From Saccharibacillus endophyticus (GTDB lineage: Bacteria > Bacillota > Bacilli > Paenibacillales > Paenibacillaceae), in NCBI RefSeq assembly GCF_013185185.1, contig NZ_JAAZWE010000002.1, forward strand, positions 248,001-312,000: 64,000 bases of DNA. Direction: 5' to 3'. The position numbers and the translations under genes are program-made. Shown here one piece after another: positions 34,483 to 43,428 of the stretch (positions are counted from its first letter, which is position 1; each line of letters starts with the position of its first letter). A model generated the notes under the pieces. The model saw only the letters and a program-made list of their open reading frames with translations, was not told the DNA's origin and ran no database searches.

Positions 34483-37066
34483 TGTAAGCAGCCTCCCCTT
34501 TGAGTTCGGGTGAAGCCGTAAGCAGGTCGCTTGCCTCCTGTGCGGCCGAAATAATCGTCATTCCCGGCGAAAGCCGAGGCGACTGAATCTCGACGCTGAT
34601 ATCGTTTTGAATACCTAATGTAACCGGAAGCTCCTGAAGTTGACCGTTCTGCAGAACATAGATGATATCTCCGCTATCCCCCGTTGTTACGGCGTCCAAA
34701 GGTACTGAAAATACGTCGTTCTTCCGATCCAGCACAATGGTCATCCGCGCGTTCATTCCTACGCGAATACGCGGATCTGCTTTGTCGATATCCACGTTAG
34801 CCGCAAATTGCACGCTGGTATTGACTGCTGCCGCCGCTGCCGTCGAATCTCCTGCAGTCGCATTCTTCACCGCGGATGCGCCGACGTAAGCCAGCTTGGC
34901 TTTGAACTCTTCATCGCCCGTGCCGTCCGTCTGCACGAAGGCCGGCTGACCGACCTGCATAGAGCCGATATCCGCTTCGCCGATCGCCGCGGATACCGTC
35001 AATTTCGAAGTATCTTCGACCGTGAACATCAGTCCTGCCGCAAATTGATCCACAGTCGCGTTTTTAAACGTTACGGTTCCGGAAATCGGCGATATAATCA
35101 CGGTATCCGTAAGCTGTTTCTTTAATTTGTCCAAGCTTACTTGTTGCAATTCGATACTGAGCTGCGCAGCACCTTCCGTTTTGGATTCGGCAATTTGCCG
35201 GCTCAACTGCGCACTCTCATAACTGTTTTTGGCGCGTTCCAGGGCTAATGCCGCGGCGGCAAAAGCTTCGCTTTGGTTTTTCAACGCACTTTCATAGCCA
35301 AGTTTTGTTTTCTCGAGGGATTCCTGTGCGGCCGCAAGAGCTTCATTCGCGGTGTTGCCCGTATTTTGGTAAGCTTGTTTGGCTTTGTCCAAGGCATCCC
35401 GCGCTGTCGTCAACGACTCTTTGGAACTGCTTACGGCGTTATCATACGCTTGTTTAGCTTTGTCCAGACTATCTTGAGCACCGACCAGGGACTCGGATGC
35501 CCCTTTAAGCGCCGCGTCGTACGCTTGTTTGCTTTTCTCTAGTGCATCTCCGGCATTGGCCAATGCTTCTTGGGAACTGTTCCAGGTACCGTCAAAAGAT
35601 TGCTTGGCTTTGTCCCATGTGTCTTTTGCGTTTATTTTGGCATCGGCGGCGCTCTTCAATGCTGAATCATAGCTCAGCTGCGCACGGTCCACAGCCTGCT
35701 TGGCCTGTTCCAGCGCTTCGGCGGAACTTTCCGCGGACTGTTTGTAATCCAGGTCGGAACTGGTCACGGCATCTTGAGCCGATTTGATGCTGTCGCGCTG
35801 CGCTTGATTGGCTAACGTAAGTGCGGCTTGCTTCTCGCTGACGTTCGCGCTTGCTTGATCGGCTGCACTTTTCAGCGCGGGATCACCGGCAGGCAGATCA
35901 GCGGTTTTGCTGGCTTCGTAGGCAGCCGACGCCGCTCTATATTCCCGATCCGCATTTTGCAAAGCAATCGTCGCCTGGTTCACCTGGCTGTTGGTACCGC
36001 TTTGCGCTTGGTTCAAAGCATCGACTGCGCTGTTGTATCGATTCAATGCGGATTGCTCGCTAAGCGGCTTTCCTTTTTGCAGTTGGGCGTATTTGTTGGC
36101 TGCCGAGGTCAGTTCCGCTTTTGCTATTTTAACCGTCGGCGTACTTTCGATCGGAAGCTGCGATTCTTGATAAGCCCGCTCCGCAATTTCCAGATCTTTT
36201 TTTGCGGACTGTACGGTCGGCGTGAAGTTCCCCTGCGCGACCAACTGATCATAGGCGCGCTGGGCTGCCTCTACGTCTTTTTTCGCGGACAATACGGAGT
36301 TGCCCGAGTTTCCTTTGCTTTGGGCTGCCAACGCATCGTACTGACGCTGCGCGATATCCAGCTCTTTTTTGGCCGAAACCACTGTCGTGCCCGATTGTCC
36401 TTGATCCTGACCCAGCAGTGCATCATATTGGCGCTGAGCGATTTCCAGGTCCTTTTTGGCCGACAGTAATGTGCTGCCTGCCGCTCCTTCCGCTTGACTC
36501 CGGGCAACGGCAAGCTGACGCTCGGCGGTCTTCACGTCAGCTCGGGCCGACAGTACCGCGGTACCGGGATTTTTCTCGGCCTGCGCCTTCGCTTCATCGT
36601 ATTGGCGTTGAGCCGTCTGTACTTCAAGCGCAGCCGAGTCTACGCTGACCTTCGCGGTCGCGATCGCGTTTTTATTGTCCGTACCTGCGCTTTTCAGCGA
36701 TTCTTTGGAGTTCTGCAAGTTCAATTCAGCCGATTTGATATCCAAAATCAGATCCGCGGTAGCGAGCGCAGCCAGCTTTTGTCCGGCTTTCACCACATCG
36801 CCCTCCTTCACCAGCACTTCGGTCAATTTGAGCGAAGAAGGCGCATAGATATTGCGGCTATTTTGACTGCGCACGCTGCCCGAGACGAGCAGCGTGCGGG
36901 TAATCTCTCCTTTTTCGAGCGACGTGGTCTGCAGGCTCTCCAAGCCTTGTCCTTCCGCGCTTTTGGCGCTCAGCATCGAAGACCAAATCCACCATGCGGC
37001 GATGGCCAAGAACAACAGCGTAATCCATATCCATTTATGCTTGAAAATTTGTCCGATTCTATTCAT
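34475..37066 (-). CDS. Membrane-fusion (HlyD/MacA/YknX-like) adaptor with a giant repeat-built coiled coil
   Basis: 863 residues from MNRIGQIFKHKW; a GTG 14 codons earlier is an alternative. TM anchor about 12-32. The first lipoyl half (VKEGDVVKAGQKLA) is at 86-99. Helical hairpin about 106-655. The second lipoyl half (ISPISGTVTFKNATV) starts at 658 and beta-barrel domains follow. The rising arm has about five 27-29-residue repeats headed SAKKDLEIAQRQYD. The falling arm has about seven 25-residue repeats headed DALDKAKQAYD. A Pro/Gly turn (LPAGDP, 391-396) lies near the middle. Usual family size is about 380-450 residues. It should link the ABC pair to the outside of a thick wall (inference). 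Confidence 0.9.
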   Translation of the reverse strand: MNRIGQIFKHKWIWITLLFLAIAAWWIWSSMLSAKSAEGQGLESLQTTSLEKGEITRTLLVSGSVRSQNSRNIYAPSSLKLTEVLVKEGDVVKAGQKLAALATADLILDIKSAELNLQNSKESLKSAGTDNKNAIATAKVSVDSAALEVQTAQRQYDEAKAQAEKNPGTAVLSARADVKTAERQLAVARSQAEGAAGSTLLSAKKDLEIAQRQYDALLGQDQGQSGTTVVSAKKELDIAQRQYDALAAQSKGNSGNSVLSAKKDVEAAQRAYDQLVAQGNFTPTVQSAKKDLEIAERAYQESQLPIESTPTVKIAKAELTSAANKYAQLQKGKPLSEQSALNRYNSAVDALNQAQSGTNSQVNQATIALQNADREYRAASAAYEASKTADLPAGDPALKSAADQASANVSEKQAALTLANQAQRDSIKSAQDAVTSSDLDYKQSAESSAEALEQAKQAVDRAQLSYDSALKSAADAKINAKDTWDKAKQSFDGTWNSSQEALANAGDALEKSKQAYDAALKGASESLVGAQDSLDKAKQAYDNAVSSSKESLTTARDALDKAKQAYQNTGNTANEALAAAQESLEKTKLGYESALKNQSEAFAAAALALERAKNSYESAQLSRQIAESKTEGAAQLSIELQQVSLDKLKKQLTDTVIISPISGTVTFKNATVDQFAAGLMFTVEDTSKLTVSAAIGEADIGSMQVGQPAFVQTDGTGDEEFKAKLAYVGASAVKNATAGDSTAAAAAVNTSVQFAANVDIDKADPRIRVGMNARMTIVLDRKNDVFSVPLDAVTTGDSGDIIYVLQNGQLQELPVTLGIQNDISVEIQSPRLSPGMTIISAAQEASDLLTASPELKGEAAYND

Positions 37067-37131
37067 CTCCAGGTTCGATCCTTTCTTGTTGGGTTGTCGA
37101 ATACACACCTTGAAAAGTTACCGAAGCAACC

Positions 37132-37168
37132 TTAAGAACCGCCAATGCCAATTCTTAATAATTCTTAA
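37132..37168. promoter_or_regulatory. Phased TTCTTAA repeats between efflux operon and two-component genes
   Basis: TTCTTAA occurs at 37152-37158 and 37162-37168 with a 10-bp period, and its reverse complement TTAAGAA occurs at 37132-37138. OmpR-family regulators bind such direct repeats one helical turn apart. The site lies in the short divergent region, so the adjacent response regulator is the natural candidate. Confidence 0.55.
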
Positions 37169-37268
37169 GTAGAGTTCAGCTTTGACCGACAAACAAGTTA
37201 GAATGAACCATACGACAAAAGCATGCAATCAACCAAGAAAAATCAGCTCCGCACATGGAGGAACGCTT

Positions 37269-37970
37269 ATGAATGATCCCAAAACGATTTTGATCGCCGA
37301 CGACAATAACGAGATTCGAGAAATCGTGCGCGTATTGTTGGAGAGCGAGAACTACGAAGTGATCGAAGCCGTGGACGGCGAAGATGCGGTGAACAAAGTC
37401 ACGGACCGGATCGACCTGATTATTCTCGACATTATGATGCCCGTCAAATCCGGCTTCAAAGCGTGCATCGATATTCGCGAAAAAACAAGCGCCCCTATCC
37501 TTTTCCTCACTGCCAAAACGCAGGATTCGGATAAATACATGGCCTTTTCCGTCGGAAGCGACGACTATATGTCCAAACCTTTTTCCTATACGGAGTTGGT
37601 TTATCGGGTTAAGGCGCTGCTGCGGCGATACTATGTGTACCGGGGTAAAGAAAAGGCTGCAGCTTCCTCCAACCTGATCCAAATTCGCGACTTGTCGATC
37701 AATACGGACTCTCATGAAGTTACGGTAGACGGCAAAGAGATCGTGCTGACCGATATCGAATATCAAATTTTACTGCTCATGGCGCAACACCAACGTAAAA
37801 TCTTTTCCGCTCAAAATCTGTACGAAAGCGTGTGGGAAGAACCTTACTTTTACAGCTGCAACAATACCGTCATGGTTCATATCCGCAATCTGAGAAAGAA
37901 AACGGAACACGATCCCCAGGAGCCCAAGCTGATCAAGACCGTATGGGGAAAGGGGTATCGCATTGAGTAG
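37269..37970 (+). CDS. OmpR-family response regulator
   Basis: 233 residues. Receiver domain 1-120: DD at ILIADDNNE, phosphoacceptor D in LIILDIMMPV (about residue 54), T in LFLTAKT, and K in MSKPF. The C-terminal winged helix ends with VMVHIRNLRKK and VWGKGYRIE. It starts at ATG 37269 after GGAGG. The kinase start overlaps its stop by 8 bases. Divergent placement from the efflux operon suggests it controls that operon. Confidence 0.93.
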   Translation: MNDPKTILIADDNNEIREIVRVLLESENYEVIEAVDGEDAVNKVTDRIDLIILDIMMPVKSGFKACIDIREKTSAPILFLTAKTQDSDKYMAFSVGSDDYMSKPFSYTELVYRVKALLRRYYVYRGKEKAAASSNLIQIRDLSINTDSHEVTVDGKEIVLTDIEYQILLLMAQHQRKIFSAQNLYESVWEEPYFYSCNNTVMVHIRNLRKKTEHDPQEPKLIKTVWGKGYRIE

Positions 37971-39273
37971 GCCTTCTTTTCGCTTAAAATTGAAGGTCCA
38001 GTTGACTGCGGCCTTGGTGGCGGCGGTCGTGCTGGCCTTTCTGCTGTTCATTGCGCTGCAATCGCTCGGCTCCACTTTGCTTGACCGTCACTTCGGCCAA
38101 CCTTCTTTCGTAGCGCAGCAGAACCAGAAGATGATCGCCGAGTTGTCGGAATTCGTTTCGCAAAATCGGTTAAGCATCCATGACGATCAACGATTGAACG
38201 ACTGGTCGAGTAAAAAGAAATATGTGACGATGTATATTTATGAGGATAAAAAGCTGGTGTATTCCTCGGACGGGTTCTATGTGCAAGCTGAAGGAGAAAA
38301 CGCCGAGCCTTTTGTTTCTGACGAATCCCTGTATAACGTTCCGTTTACGGACGCCGATGCTCAGGTCTTCATCGAGTCCTTCGCGGAGTACCGCTATTAC
38401 ACGATGGTCACTTTTGCGTCTTTGGCTGTCGCATTCGCGTTTTTCCTATGTGCGGTGCTGCTGTTGATTAATGTCAAGACCTCTTACATCGAAGTGTTGG
38501 AAAATGAAATCAAAATTTTGGAAGGCGGCAATCTGGAATATCCGATCACGATCAAGGGGAAAGACGAGTTGTCGTCTCTGGCGCAAAGCATCAACGAGAT
38601 GAGAAAATCTTTTATCGAACGATTGGAAAACGAGGAGTTGGCCCGAAAAGCCAACAACGAGCTGGTTACCGCGATGTCGCATGATTTGCGTACTCCGCTA
38701 ACCGCGCTGATCGGCTACCTCGACATTATTCAATATCGCAAATACAAGTCGGACGAACAACTTTTCAAATATATCGCGAACAGCAAAGACAACGCCTACC
38801 GGATCAAGCATCTGTCCGATCAATTGTTTGAATACTTTTTGGTGTCTTACAATCAAAACGATCTGTTGGAGTTGGACGAATACGACGGGCTGCCTTTGCT
38901 CGATCAGATGATCGGCACGCATGCGCCTCTGCTGATGGATGAAGGATTTGAATTGGAGTTCATTCCCTGCAATGATCCGTTCACGCTGAGCATCCATGTC
39001 ATTTCGATGCAGCGGGTGTTCGATAATCTGTTTTCCAATCTGCTCAAGTATGCGGATAAGTCCGAGCCTGTCACGATCGCGTGTACCTTGCAGGAAAAGT
39101 GGCTGTATATTCATGTTAAAAATCGGATCAAGCAAGGCAGCGTTCATGCGGACAGCAACAGTATCGGGATTAAAGTGTGCGAGCAGATCGTGCAGAATCA
39201 CGGGGGGAGCTTTGATGTGGTGAGGACGGAGAAAATGTACAGCGTGGAGGTTAGTTTGCCGGTGGTTTCGTAA
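37963..39273 (+). CDS. Sensor histidine kinase (VanS-like)
   Basis: 436 residues from a TTG overlapping the regulator's stop. Two membrane helices (about 12-33 and 147-168) flank an extracytoplasmic sensor of about 110 residues. A HAMP-like segment follows, then the phosphoacceptor AMSHDLRTPLTALIGYLD. The ATP lid has FDNLFSNLLKYADKSEP (N box). The G1 box is poor (NRIKQGSVHADSN instead of D-x-G-x-G) and the last box is SIGIKVCEQIV, as in VanS relatives. It probably senses an envelope stress agent. Confidence 0.9.
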   Translation: MSRPSFRLKLKVQLTAALVAAVVLAFLLFIALQSLGSTLLDRHFGQPSFVAQQNQKMIAELSEFVSQNRLSIHDDQRLNDWSSKKKYVTMYIYEDKKLVYSSDGFYVQAEGENAEPFVSDESLYNVPFTDADAQVFIESFAEYRYYTMVTFASLAVAFAFFLCAVLLLINVKTSYIEVLENEIKILEGGNLEYPITIKGKDELSSLAQSINEMRKSFIERLENEELARKANNELVTAMSHDLRTPLTALIGYLDIIQYRKYKSDEQLFKYIANSKDNAYRIKHLSDQLFEYFLVSYNQNDLLELDEYDGLPLLDQMIGTHAPLLMDEGFELEFIPCNDPFTLSIHVISMQRVFDNLFSNLLKYADKSEPVTIACTLQEKWLYIHVKNRIKQGSVHADSNSIGIKVCEQIVQNHGGSFDVVRTEKMYSVEVSLPVVS

Positions 39274-39366
39274 GTGGGTGCCGGGAGGCGCTGCGGGAGT
39301 CGCACGTTGGTTACTCGAAAGATGCAAGCTAACCACTTTGAGGGGAAAGGAAAAGATAAAAGACGT

Positions 39367-39401
39367 AAAAAACGACGCCGATGTTCGGGCGTCGTTTTTT
39401 G
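39367..39401. terminator. Terminator after the histidine kinase
   Basis: AAAAAACGACGCC pairs with GGGCGTCGTTTTTT around GATGTTC, a perfect stem in both directions. Confidence 0.9.
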
Positions 39402-39456
39402 ATAAAGCTATGTTTATGGGTGTTGCCGCAACGAAATCTTCAAGATTTCGGGCGGG

Positions 39457-39618
39457 TTACTTTTTGTCGTCTTCGTCGCCGGCGGCTTTCGGAGAAGGTT
39501 TGTTGTCCCACTCGTCGGCCTGCGTTTCGACGTTGGCTCCGTTTTCTTTGCGCGTTTTTTCCATCAGGGTATCTTCGCCGGCGCTTTGTTGATTCGGATC
39601 TTGGTTGGAATCTGTCAT
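39457..39618 (-). CDS. Small hydrophilic protein (53 aa)
   Basis: 53 residues from MTDSNQDPNQQSAGED, with an excellent AGGAGG at 7 nt; the longer frame to 39729 lacks this. The composition is rich in Asp, Glu, Lys, Asn and Gln with no hydrophobic core, so the protein is expected to be disordered, resembling small acid or stress-type hydrophilic proteins. I recognise no family. It sits alone between two terminator-bounded units. Confidence 0.6.
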   Translation of the reverse strand: MTDSNQDPNQQSAGEDTLMEKTRKENGANVETQADEWDNKPSPKAAGDEDDKK

Positions 39619-39744
39619 GTTGTTTTCCTCCTCGGTGGGTTCTGGTCTTTGTTTCGACAAGGTATTATTACCCGCTTCACCGAGAAGAAAACACGGGCTT
39701 TCGAAATGACGGACGAACGACGGGTTCAAGACTTGCTTCCGGTA

Positions 39745-40524
39745 TCAGCGAACGGACAGCCAGGCTCGGCCGCCGCGCCATTCCACGCCGACGGGCATTT
39801 CGAAGAAATCGGACAGATTGCTATCGCTTAAAATTTCGTTTGAGCGGCCTTGGGCGAAAATTTCTCCGCGGCGGATCAATAGCGAGTGGGAGAATACCGG
39901 AGAGATCTCTTCGGTATGGTGCGTGACGAGCAGCAATGTAGGCGCGTCGGGACGCGAGGACAAGGCATCGATACTTTGCAGCAGCGCTTCGCGGGAGATG
40001 AAGTCCAGGCCGTTACTCGCTTCGTCCAGGATCAGCAGCTTCGGGGAAGCCATAAGGGCGCGTGCGATCAGAAGCTTTTGTTTCTCGCCTTGCGAGCAGG
40101 TCTGATAGGCGCGTCCGACCAAGTGGGAGCAGCCCAGATCGCGCATGAGCGTTTCAGCCTTTTCCCGGTCTGCCTGTTCAATTTCTGTATAGAGCCCGAT
40201 CGAGGCGTGACGACCGCTGATGACGATCTCCAGCGCTTGTTCGTTCGGACGGATTTTCTCCTGTAGCGATGAGCTTACCCAGCCGATCGATTTACGCAGT
40301 TCACGCAAATCAATCGTACCGAATTTATGTCCAAGCACCGATATTTCGCCGCTTGTGGGCCACATATACCCGTTGATCATGTTCAGAATGCTTGTTTTGC
40401 CGGAACCGTTAAGCCCGAGCACCGCCCAATGCTGGCCTTCTTCGACGGTCCAGTCGATGTTTTGCAGAATCATGTTCTCTCCGCGTCTCCAGGAGACGTT
40501 TTTCAATTCGATAACTGCGGCCAA
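39745..40524 (-). CDS. ABC transporter ATP-binding protein (YlmA-like)
   Basis: 259 residues from a TTG with AAAGGAGG at 8 nt; an upstream frame to 40632 is unsupported. Walker A GLNGSGKT, signature CSQGEKQK (variant of LSGGQ), Walker B LLILDEASNGLD, H-loop LVTHHTEEI. This resembles YlmA/ModF-like ATPases without a partner permease. No membrane gene is adjacent, so its transport role is uncertain. Confidence 0.87.
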   Translation of the reverse strand: MAAVIELKNVSWRRGENMILQNIDWTVEEGQHWAVLGLNGSGKTSILNMINGYMWPTSGEISVLGHKFGTIDLRELRKSIGWVSSSLQEKIRPNEQALEIVISGRHASIGLYTEIEQADREKAETLMRDLGCSHLVGRAYQTCSQGEKQKLLIARALMASPKLLILDEASNGLDFISREALLQSIDALSSRPDAPTLLLVTHHTEEISPVFSHSLLIRRGEIFAQGRSNEILSDSNLSDFFEMPVGVEWRGGRAWLSVR

Positions 40525-40565
40525 GTTCTTTCCTCCTTTAAAGCAATGGATCATCCCGTCTTCGA

Positions 40566-41180
40566 TTAACTCCGCAAATGCTCCTGCGCGTTCATAAACA
40601 CGATTCGCTTGCGAGAACCGTCGATGCGCCAAAGGTGGATTCCCGTATCCCCTGTTGCCAGAGAAATCTCCGATTGGAACGGTAGATTCGTTAAGCTATG
40701 GAATAACATATTGATCATGCCTCCATGCGAAACGATGCAAATCCGGTGCAGATCCGATTTGTTTTGTTGGGCAAAAAGAAGCTTCGACAAAAAAGATTCC
40801 GCCCGGGCACGAAACTGAATTTCCGATTCGGTGCCGGCAAATGTATCATGCGGCTGACGACCTGTGCTCGGCAGCGGATAACGAAGCCGTGCTTCGTCGC
40901 GCTTGAGACCGGCCAATAGTCCATTATCCCACTCCATAAGATCTTCATCATACGCGACCGAGAGTTTGCACTCTTGAGCGATCGCTTCGGCTGTGCGCGC
41001 GGCGCGCTTCAGCGGACTAGCCAGGATCTCGTGCGGGCGATACCGCTTCGCGATCCAGGCTGCGGCAAGACCCGCCTGACGCTCGCCGAGCGGCGTCAAT
41101 TCAAAATCCGCCCGGCCTTCGTGGCGGTCTTCCAAATCCGCCTGCGACTCGCCGTGCCGCACGACCAACAATTCTATCAT
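40566..41180 (-). CDS. Histidine phosphatase family protein
   Basis: 204 residues from ATG 41180, with GGGGGA at 9 nt. LLVVRHGESQADLEDRHEGR is the N-terminal catalytic RHG motif, ILASPLKRAARTAEAIA is the second block, and the late IVSHGGMINML holds the second His. This is the cobC/gpmB-like phosphatase type. Substrate unknown. It lies 41 bases upstream of the YlmA-like ATPase on the same strand. Confidence 0.9.
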   Translation of the reverse strand: MIELLVVRHGESQADLEDRHEGRADFELTPLGERQAGLAAAWIAKRYRPHEILASPLKRAARTAEAIAQECKLSVAYDEDLMEWDNGLLAGLKRDEARLRYPLPSTGRQPHDTFAGTESEIQFRARAESFLSKLLFAQQNKSDLHRICIVSHGGMINMLFHSLTNLPFQSEISLATGDTGIHLWRIDGSRKRIVFMNAQEHLRS

Positions 41181-41356
41181 CAGTGTTTCATCCCCCAATA
41201 TGCGCTATAGTGTATCCCATATCTTTATTGTCGTCCTTTTTTCCGGTTCAATCAATCGGTAGATTCTATCATGAATTTTTCATGTGTTGATTTTTAATTA
41301 TAGGAAATATACAGCGCTATAGCTCGATTATCGCGTATTCGTCAAAGCGTCCTCTG

Positions 41357-41974
41357 TCAATCCACCCATGCCGCACGCTCCGGATTGCGCAGGTACTCGA
41401 ACATTTCTTTCACTTGATGCTCCGTGTTTCGCTCGATCGAGAGCGGCGGCAAGTCTTCTTCGCCGAAAAATCCGACTTCGCTCGTCTCCATCGTCGCGGC
41501 GGCCTCCCCTCCCGTAATTTCGCAGCGGATAAACATTTTGTACACATGAAAAGGCGAAACCGGATGATCGTGGAACTTTTTATCGAGAACGGCCAGCAGT
41601 TTTCCCGCTTCTGCCGTGTATCCCGTTTCCTCCGCAATCTCTTTCACGACATTCTCCTTAGCCGACAAACCGATATCCGCCCAGCCTCCCGGCAGAGACC
41701 AAGCTCCGTCCAGACGTTCGCGCACCAGCAGTACTTTACCTTCTCGGAAAATGACGCCCCGCACATCCACCTTCGGTGTCGCGTATCCGGTCTCTCCCGC
41801 GAACAGCTCGCGCAGCTGCGCAGTCTCGACTCCGGTATACTCGTGCATGATTTCCAGACTGATCGTTCTCAACATCTCGAAACGCTCCAGATCGTAGATG
41901 TCTTTGGAATATTCCAATCCCGCCTGGCTGATCGCCTGGATTTGTTTGGCCCACTCCAACCACTTCGGTTGCAT
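41357..41974 (-). CDS. NUDIX hydrolase with N-terminal accessory domain
   Basis: 205 residues from MQPKWLEWAKQIQAISQAGL, with GAGGAGG upstream. Residues 1-60 match the Nudix_N helical domain found in nucleoside-diphosphate-linked-X hydrolases. The Nudix box region reads GGWADIGLSAKENVVKEIAE followed by ETGY, with the REUxEExGU core as KEIAEETGY. It hydrolyses a nucleoside diphosphate linked to another moiety, possibly ADP-ribose. Confidence 0.9.
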   Translation of the reverse strand: MQPKWLEWAKQIQAISQAGLEYSKDIYDLERFEMLRTISLEIMHEYTGVETAQLRELFAGETGYATPKVDVRGVIFREGKVLLVRERLDGAWSLPGGWADIGLSAKENVVKEIAEETGYTAEAGKLLAVLDKKFHDHPVSPFHVYKMFIRCEITGGEAAATMETSEVGFFGEEDLPPLSIERNTEHQVKEMFEYLRNPERAAWVD

Positions 41975-42077
41975 CTGCGCTCCTCCTCGTACATAGTTAT
42001 ATACCATTACTGTTCGTTCGAGATCGATGAATAAAATCCCTCCTTTTCTTTTCGCCGAGTTTATGCACGTTCCGATG

Positions 42078-42117
42078 CAAAAAGGCTCTCCGAAAAATTT
42101 CGGAAAGCCTTTTAAAA
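42078..42117. terminator. Terminator of the HD-GYP gene
   Basis: AAAAAGGCTCTCCGA pairs with TTCGGAAAGCCTTTT around a short loop, with A and T runs on either side, just after the HD-GYP stop codon. Confidence 0.85.
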
Positions 42118-42125
42118 GGGTTCGT

Positions 42126-43154
42126 TTACAAAAAAACTTCTTCAACCGCCAAATTCCGTTCCCGCGACAAATCATGGAAATGATCGCCGACGCGCACGAG
42201 CGGCTTAAAGATGTCGGACGGATTATTCAAAATGATCGTGCCCGTATCTCCGCTGCTCAAACGAACGTTTTTTCCGATCAGATTGGACATCAGATGCTGC
42301 ACGAGCGCCTGCACCGGCTTTTCGTTCAATTTGCCGAAGCCCAACTCGCTCACTTCGCGCAAAATATCGAGCAGCGGACGCTTCGGCTCGCCCTTTTTGC
42401 CTTCGGACAATCTCAAGTATGTATCGGCTACGGCTACGATCTGCGAATAAGGATGAATGTCAGGTTTGGTCAATCCCTGCGGATAACCCGAACCGTCCTC
42501 GCGTTCATGGTGCTGAAGCGCCACAAGAGCGGTCGTTTCGTCATTCATCGAATTTTTGATCACGTCATGGCCCAGTTTTGCATGCTTGCGCAGTTCTTGC
42601 ATATCGTATTCGGTCAAATAATCCGTCCGATTGCGAATCGTCGGCGAAATTTTGCTTTTGCCGATGTCGTGCAAATAACCGGCTTTGCTGACCGCATAGC
42701 ACTCTTCGCGCGAATAACCCAGCCAGGTCGCCATGTAATACGACAACATGCCGACTTGCATCGAGTGATTATACAAACTTACGTCTTCGCGTTCGAGCAC
42801 GAGCAGCAGCGATACGATATCGCGATGTTCGTCGACGGTACGCAGCAGCGGTTCAAGCTGAAGATCGACCGTGGACTCCTCGAACTTCCCGCTGGTCAAA
42901 GCTTCCAAGAAGATGGACTGATAACCGCGAATGGCAAGCTCGATATGACTCTGCATAACGGCGCTCAGTACGCCCGGTCCTGTCTCGGAACCACGCGGTT
43001 CGATCTCGACATAGTCGATTTTGTGCCGGTTCAGCAGATCGGTCTCCTCGATCTTCACGACTGTTCCTCTTGGCAGTACGTGCAAACCCGCCGGGTTAAA
43101 TGCATCTTCTTTCAGCATATCGCCTTGTTGAAGATCCGTTACATGGATTCGCAA
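42126..43154 (-). CDS. HD-GYP domain cyclic-di-GMP phosphodiesterase
   Basis: 342 residues from a TTG with GAGGGGG upstream. Residues about 1-120 form an N-terminal DUF3391-like or SAF-like segment. The HD-GYP domain follows: HSMQVGMLS, LHDIGKSK (HD pair), and QHHEREDGSGYPQG (the GYP motif). It degrades cyclic-di-GMP. No GGDEF domain is fused. It is soluble and has no recognisable sensor. Confidence 0.92.
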   Translation of the reverse strand: MRIHVTDLQQGDMLKEDAFNPAGLHVLPRGTVVKIEETDLLNRHKIDYVEIEPRGSETGPGVLSAVMQSHIELAIRGYQSIFLEALTSGKFEESTVDLQLEPLLRTVDEHRDIVSLLLVLEREDVSLYNHSMQVGMLSYYMATWLGYSREECYAVSKAGYLHDIGKSKISPTIRNRTDYLTEYDMQELRKHAKLGHDVIKNSMNDETTALVALQHHEREDGSGYPQGLTKPDIHPYSQIVAVADTYLRLSEGKKGEPKRPLLDILREVSELGFGKLNEKPVQALVQHLMSNLIGKNVRLSSGDTGTIILNNPSDIFKPLVRVGDHFHDLSRERNLAVEEVFL

Positions 43155-43428
43155 TGGACAACCCCCTCGATTTACTTACAACTTCCTTTTATAAAAAATA
43201 TCGGATACAAATTTTTTTTTATTAGTAAGCAGGCGCGAATGACGACTTTAGTCGGGTAAAAAGAGCGATAAATAAGGCAAAGTGACTATCCTTTTATGAA
43301 TTTACTGGAAAAATATAGACATAAATAAAAGAAAATATAAGCATTGGGGGACTTGAAAAAACGCTATCACCTTCCGATAATTGGAATATACTAGTATTAG
43401 CGCTCGTTGACCAGAAGGAGGACGCCGC

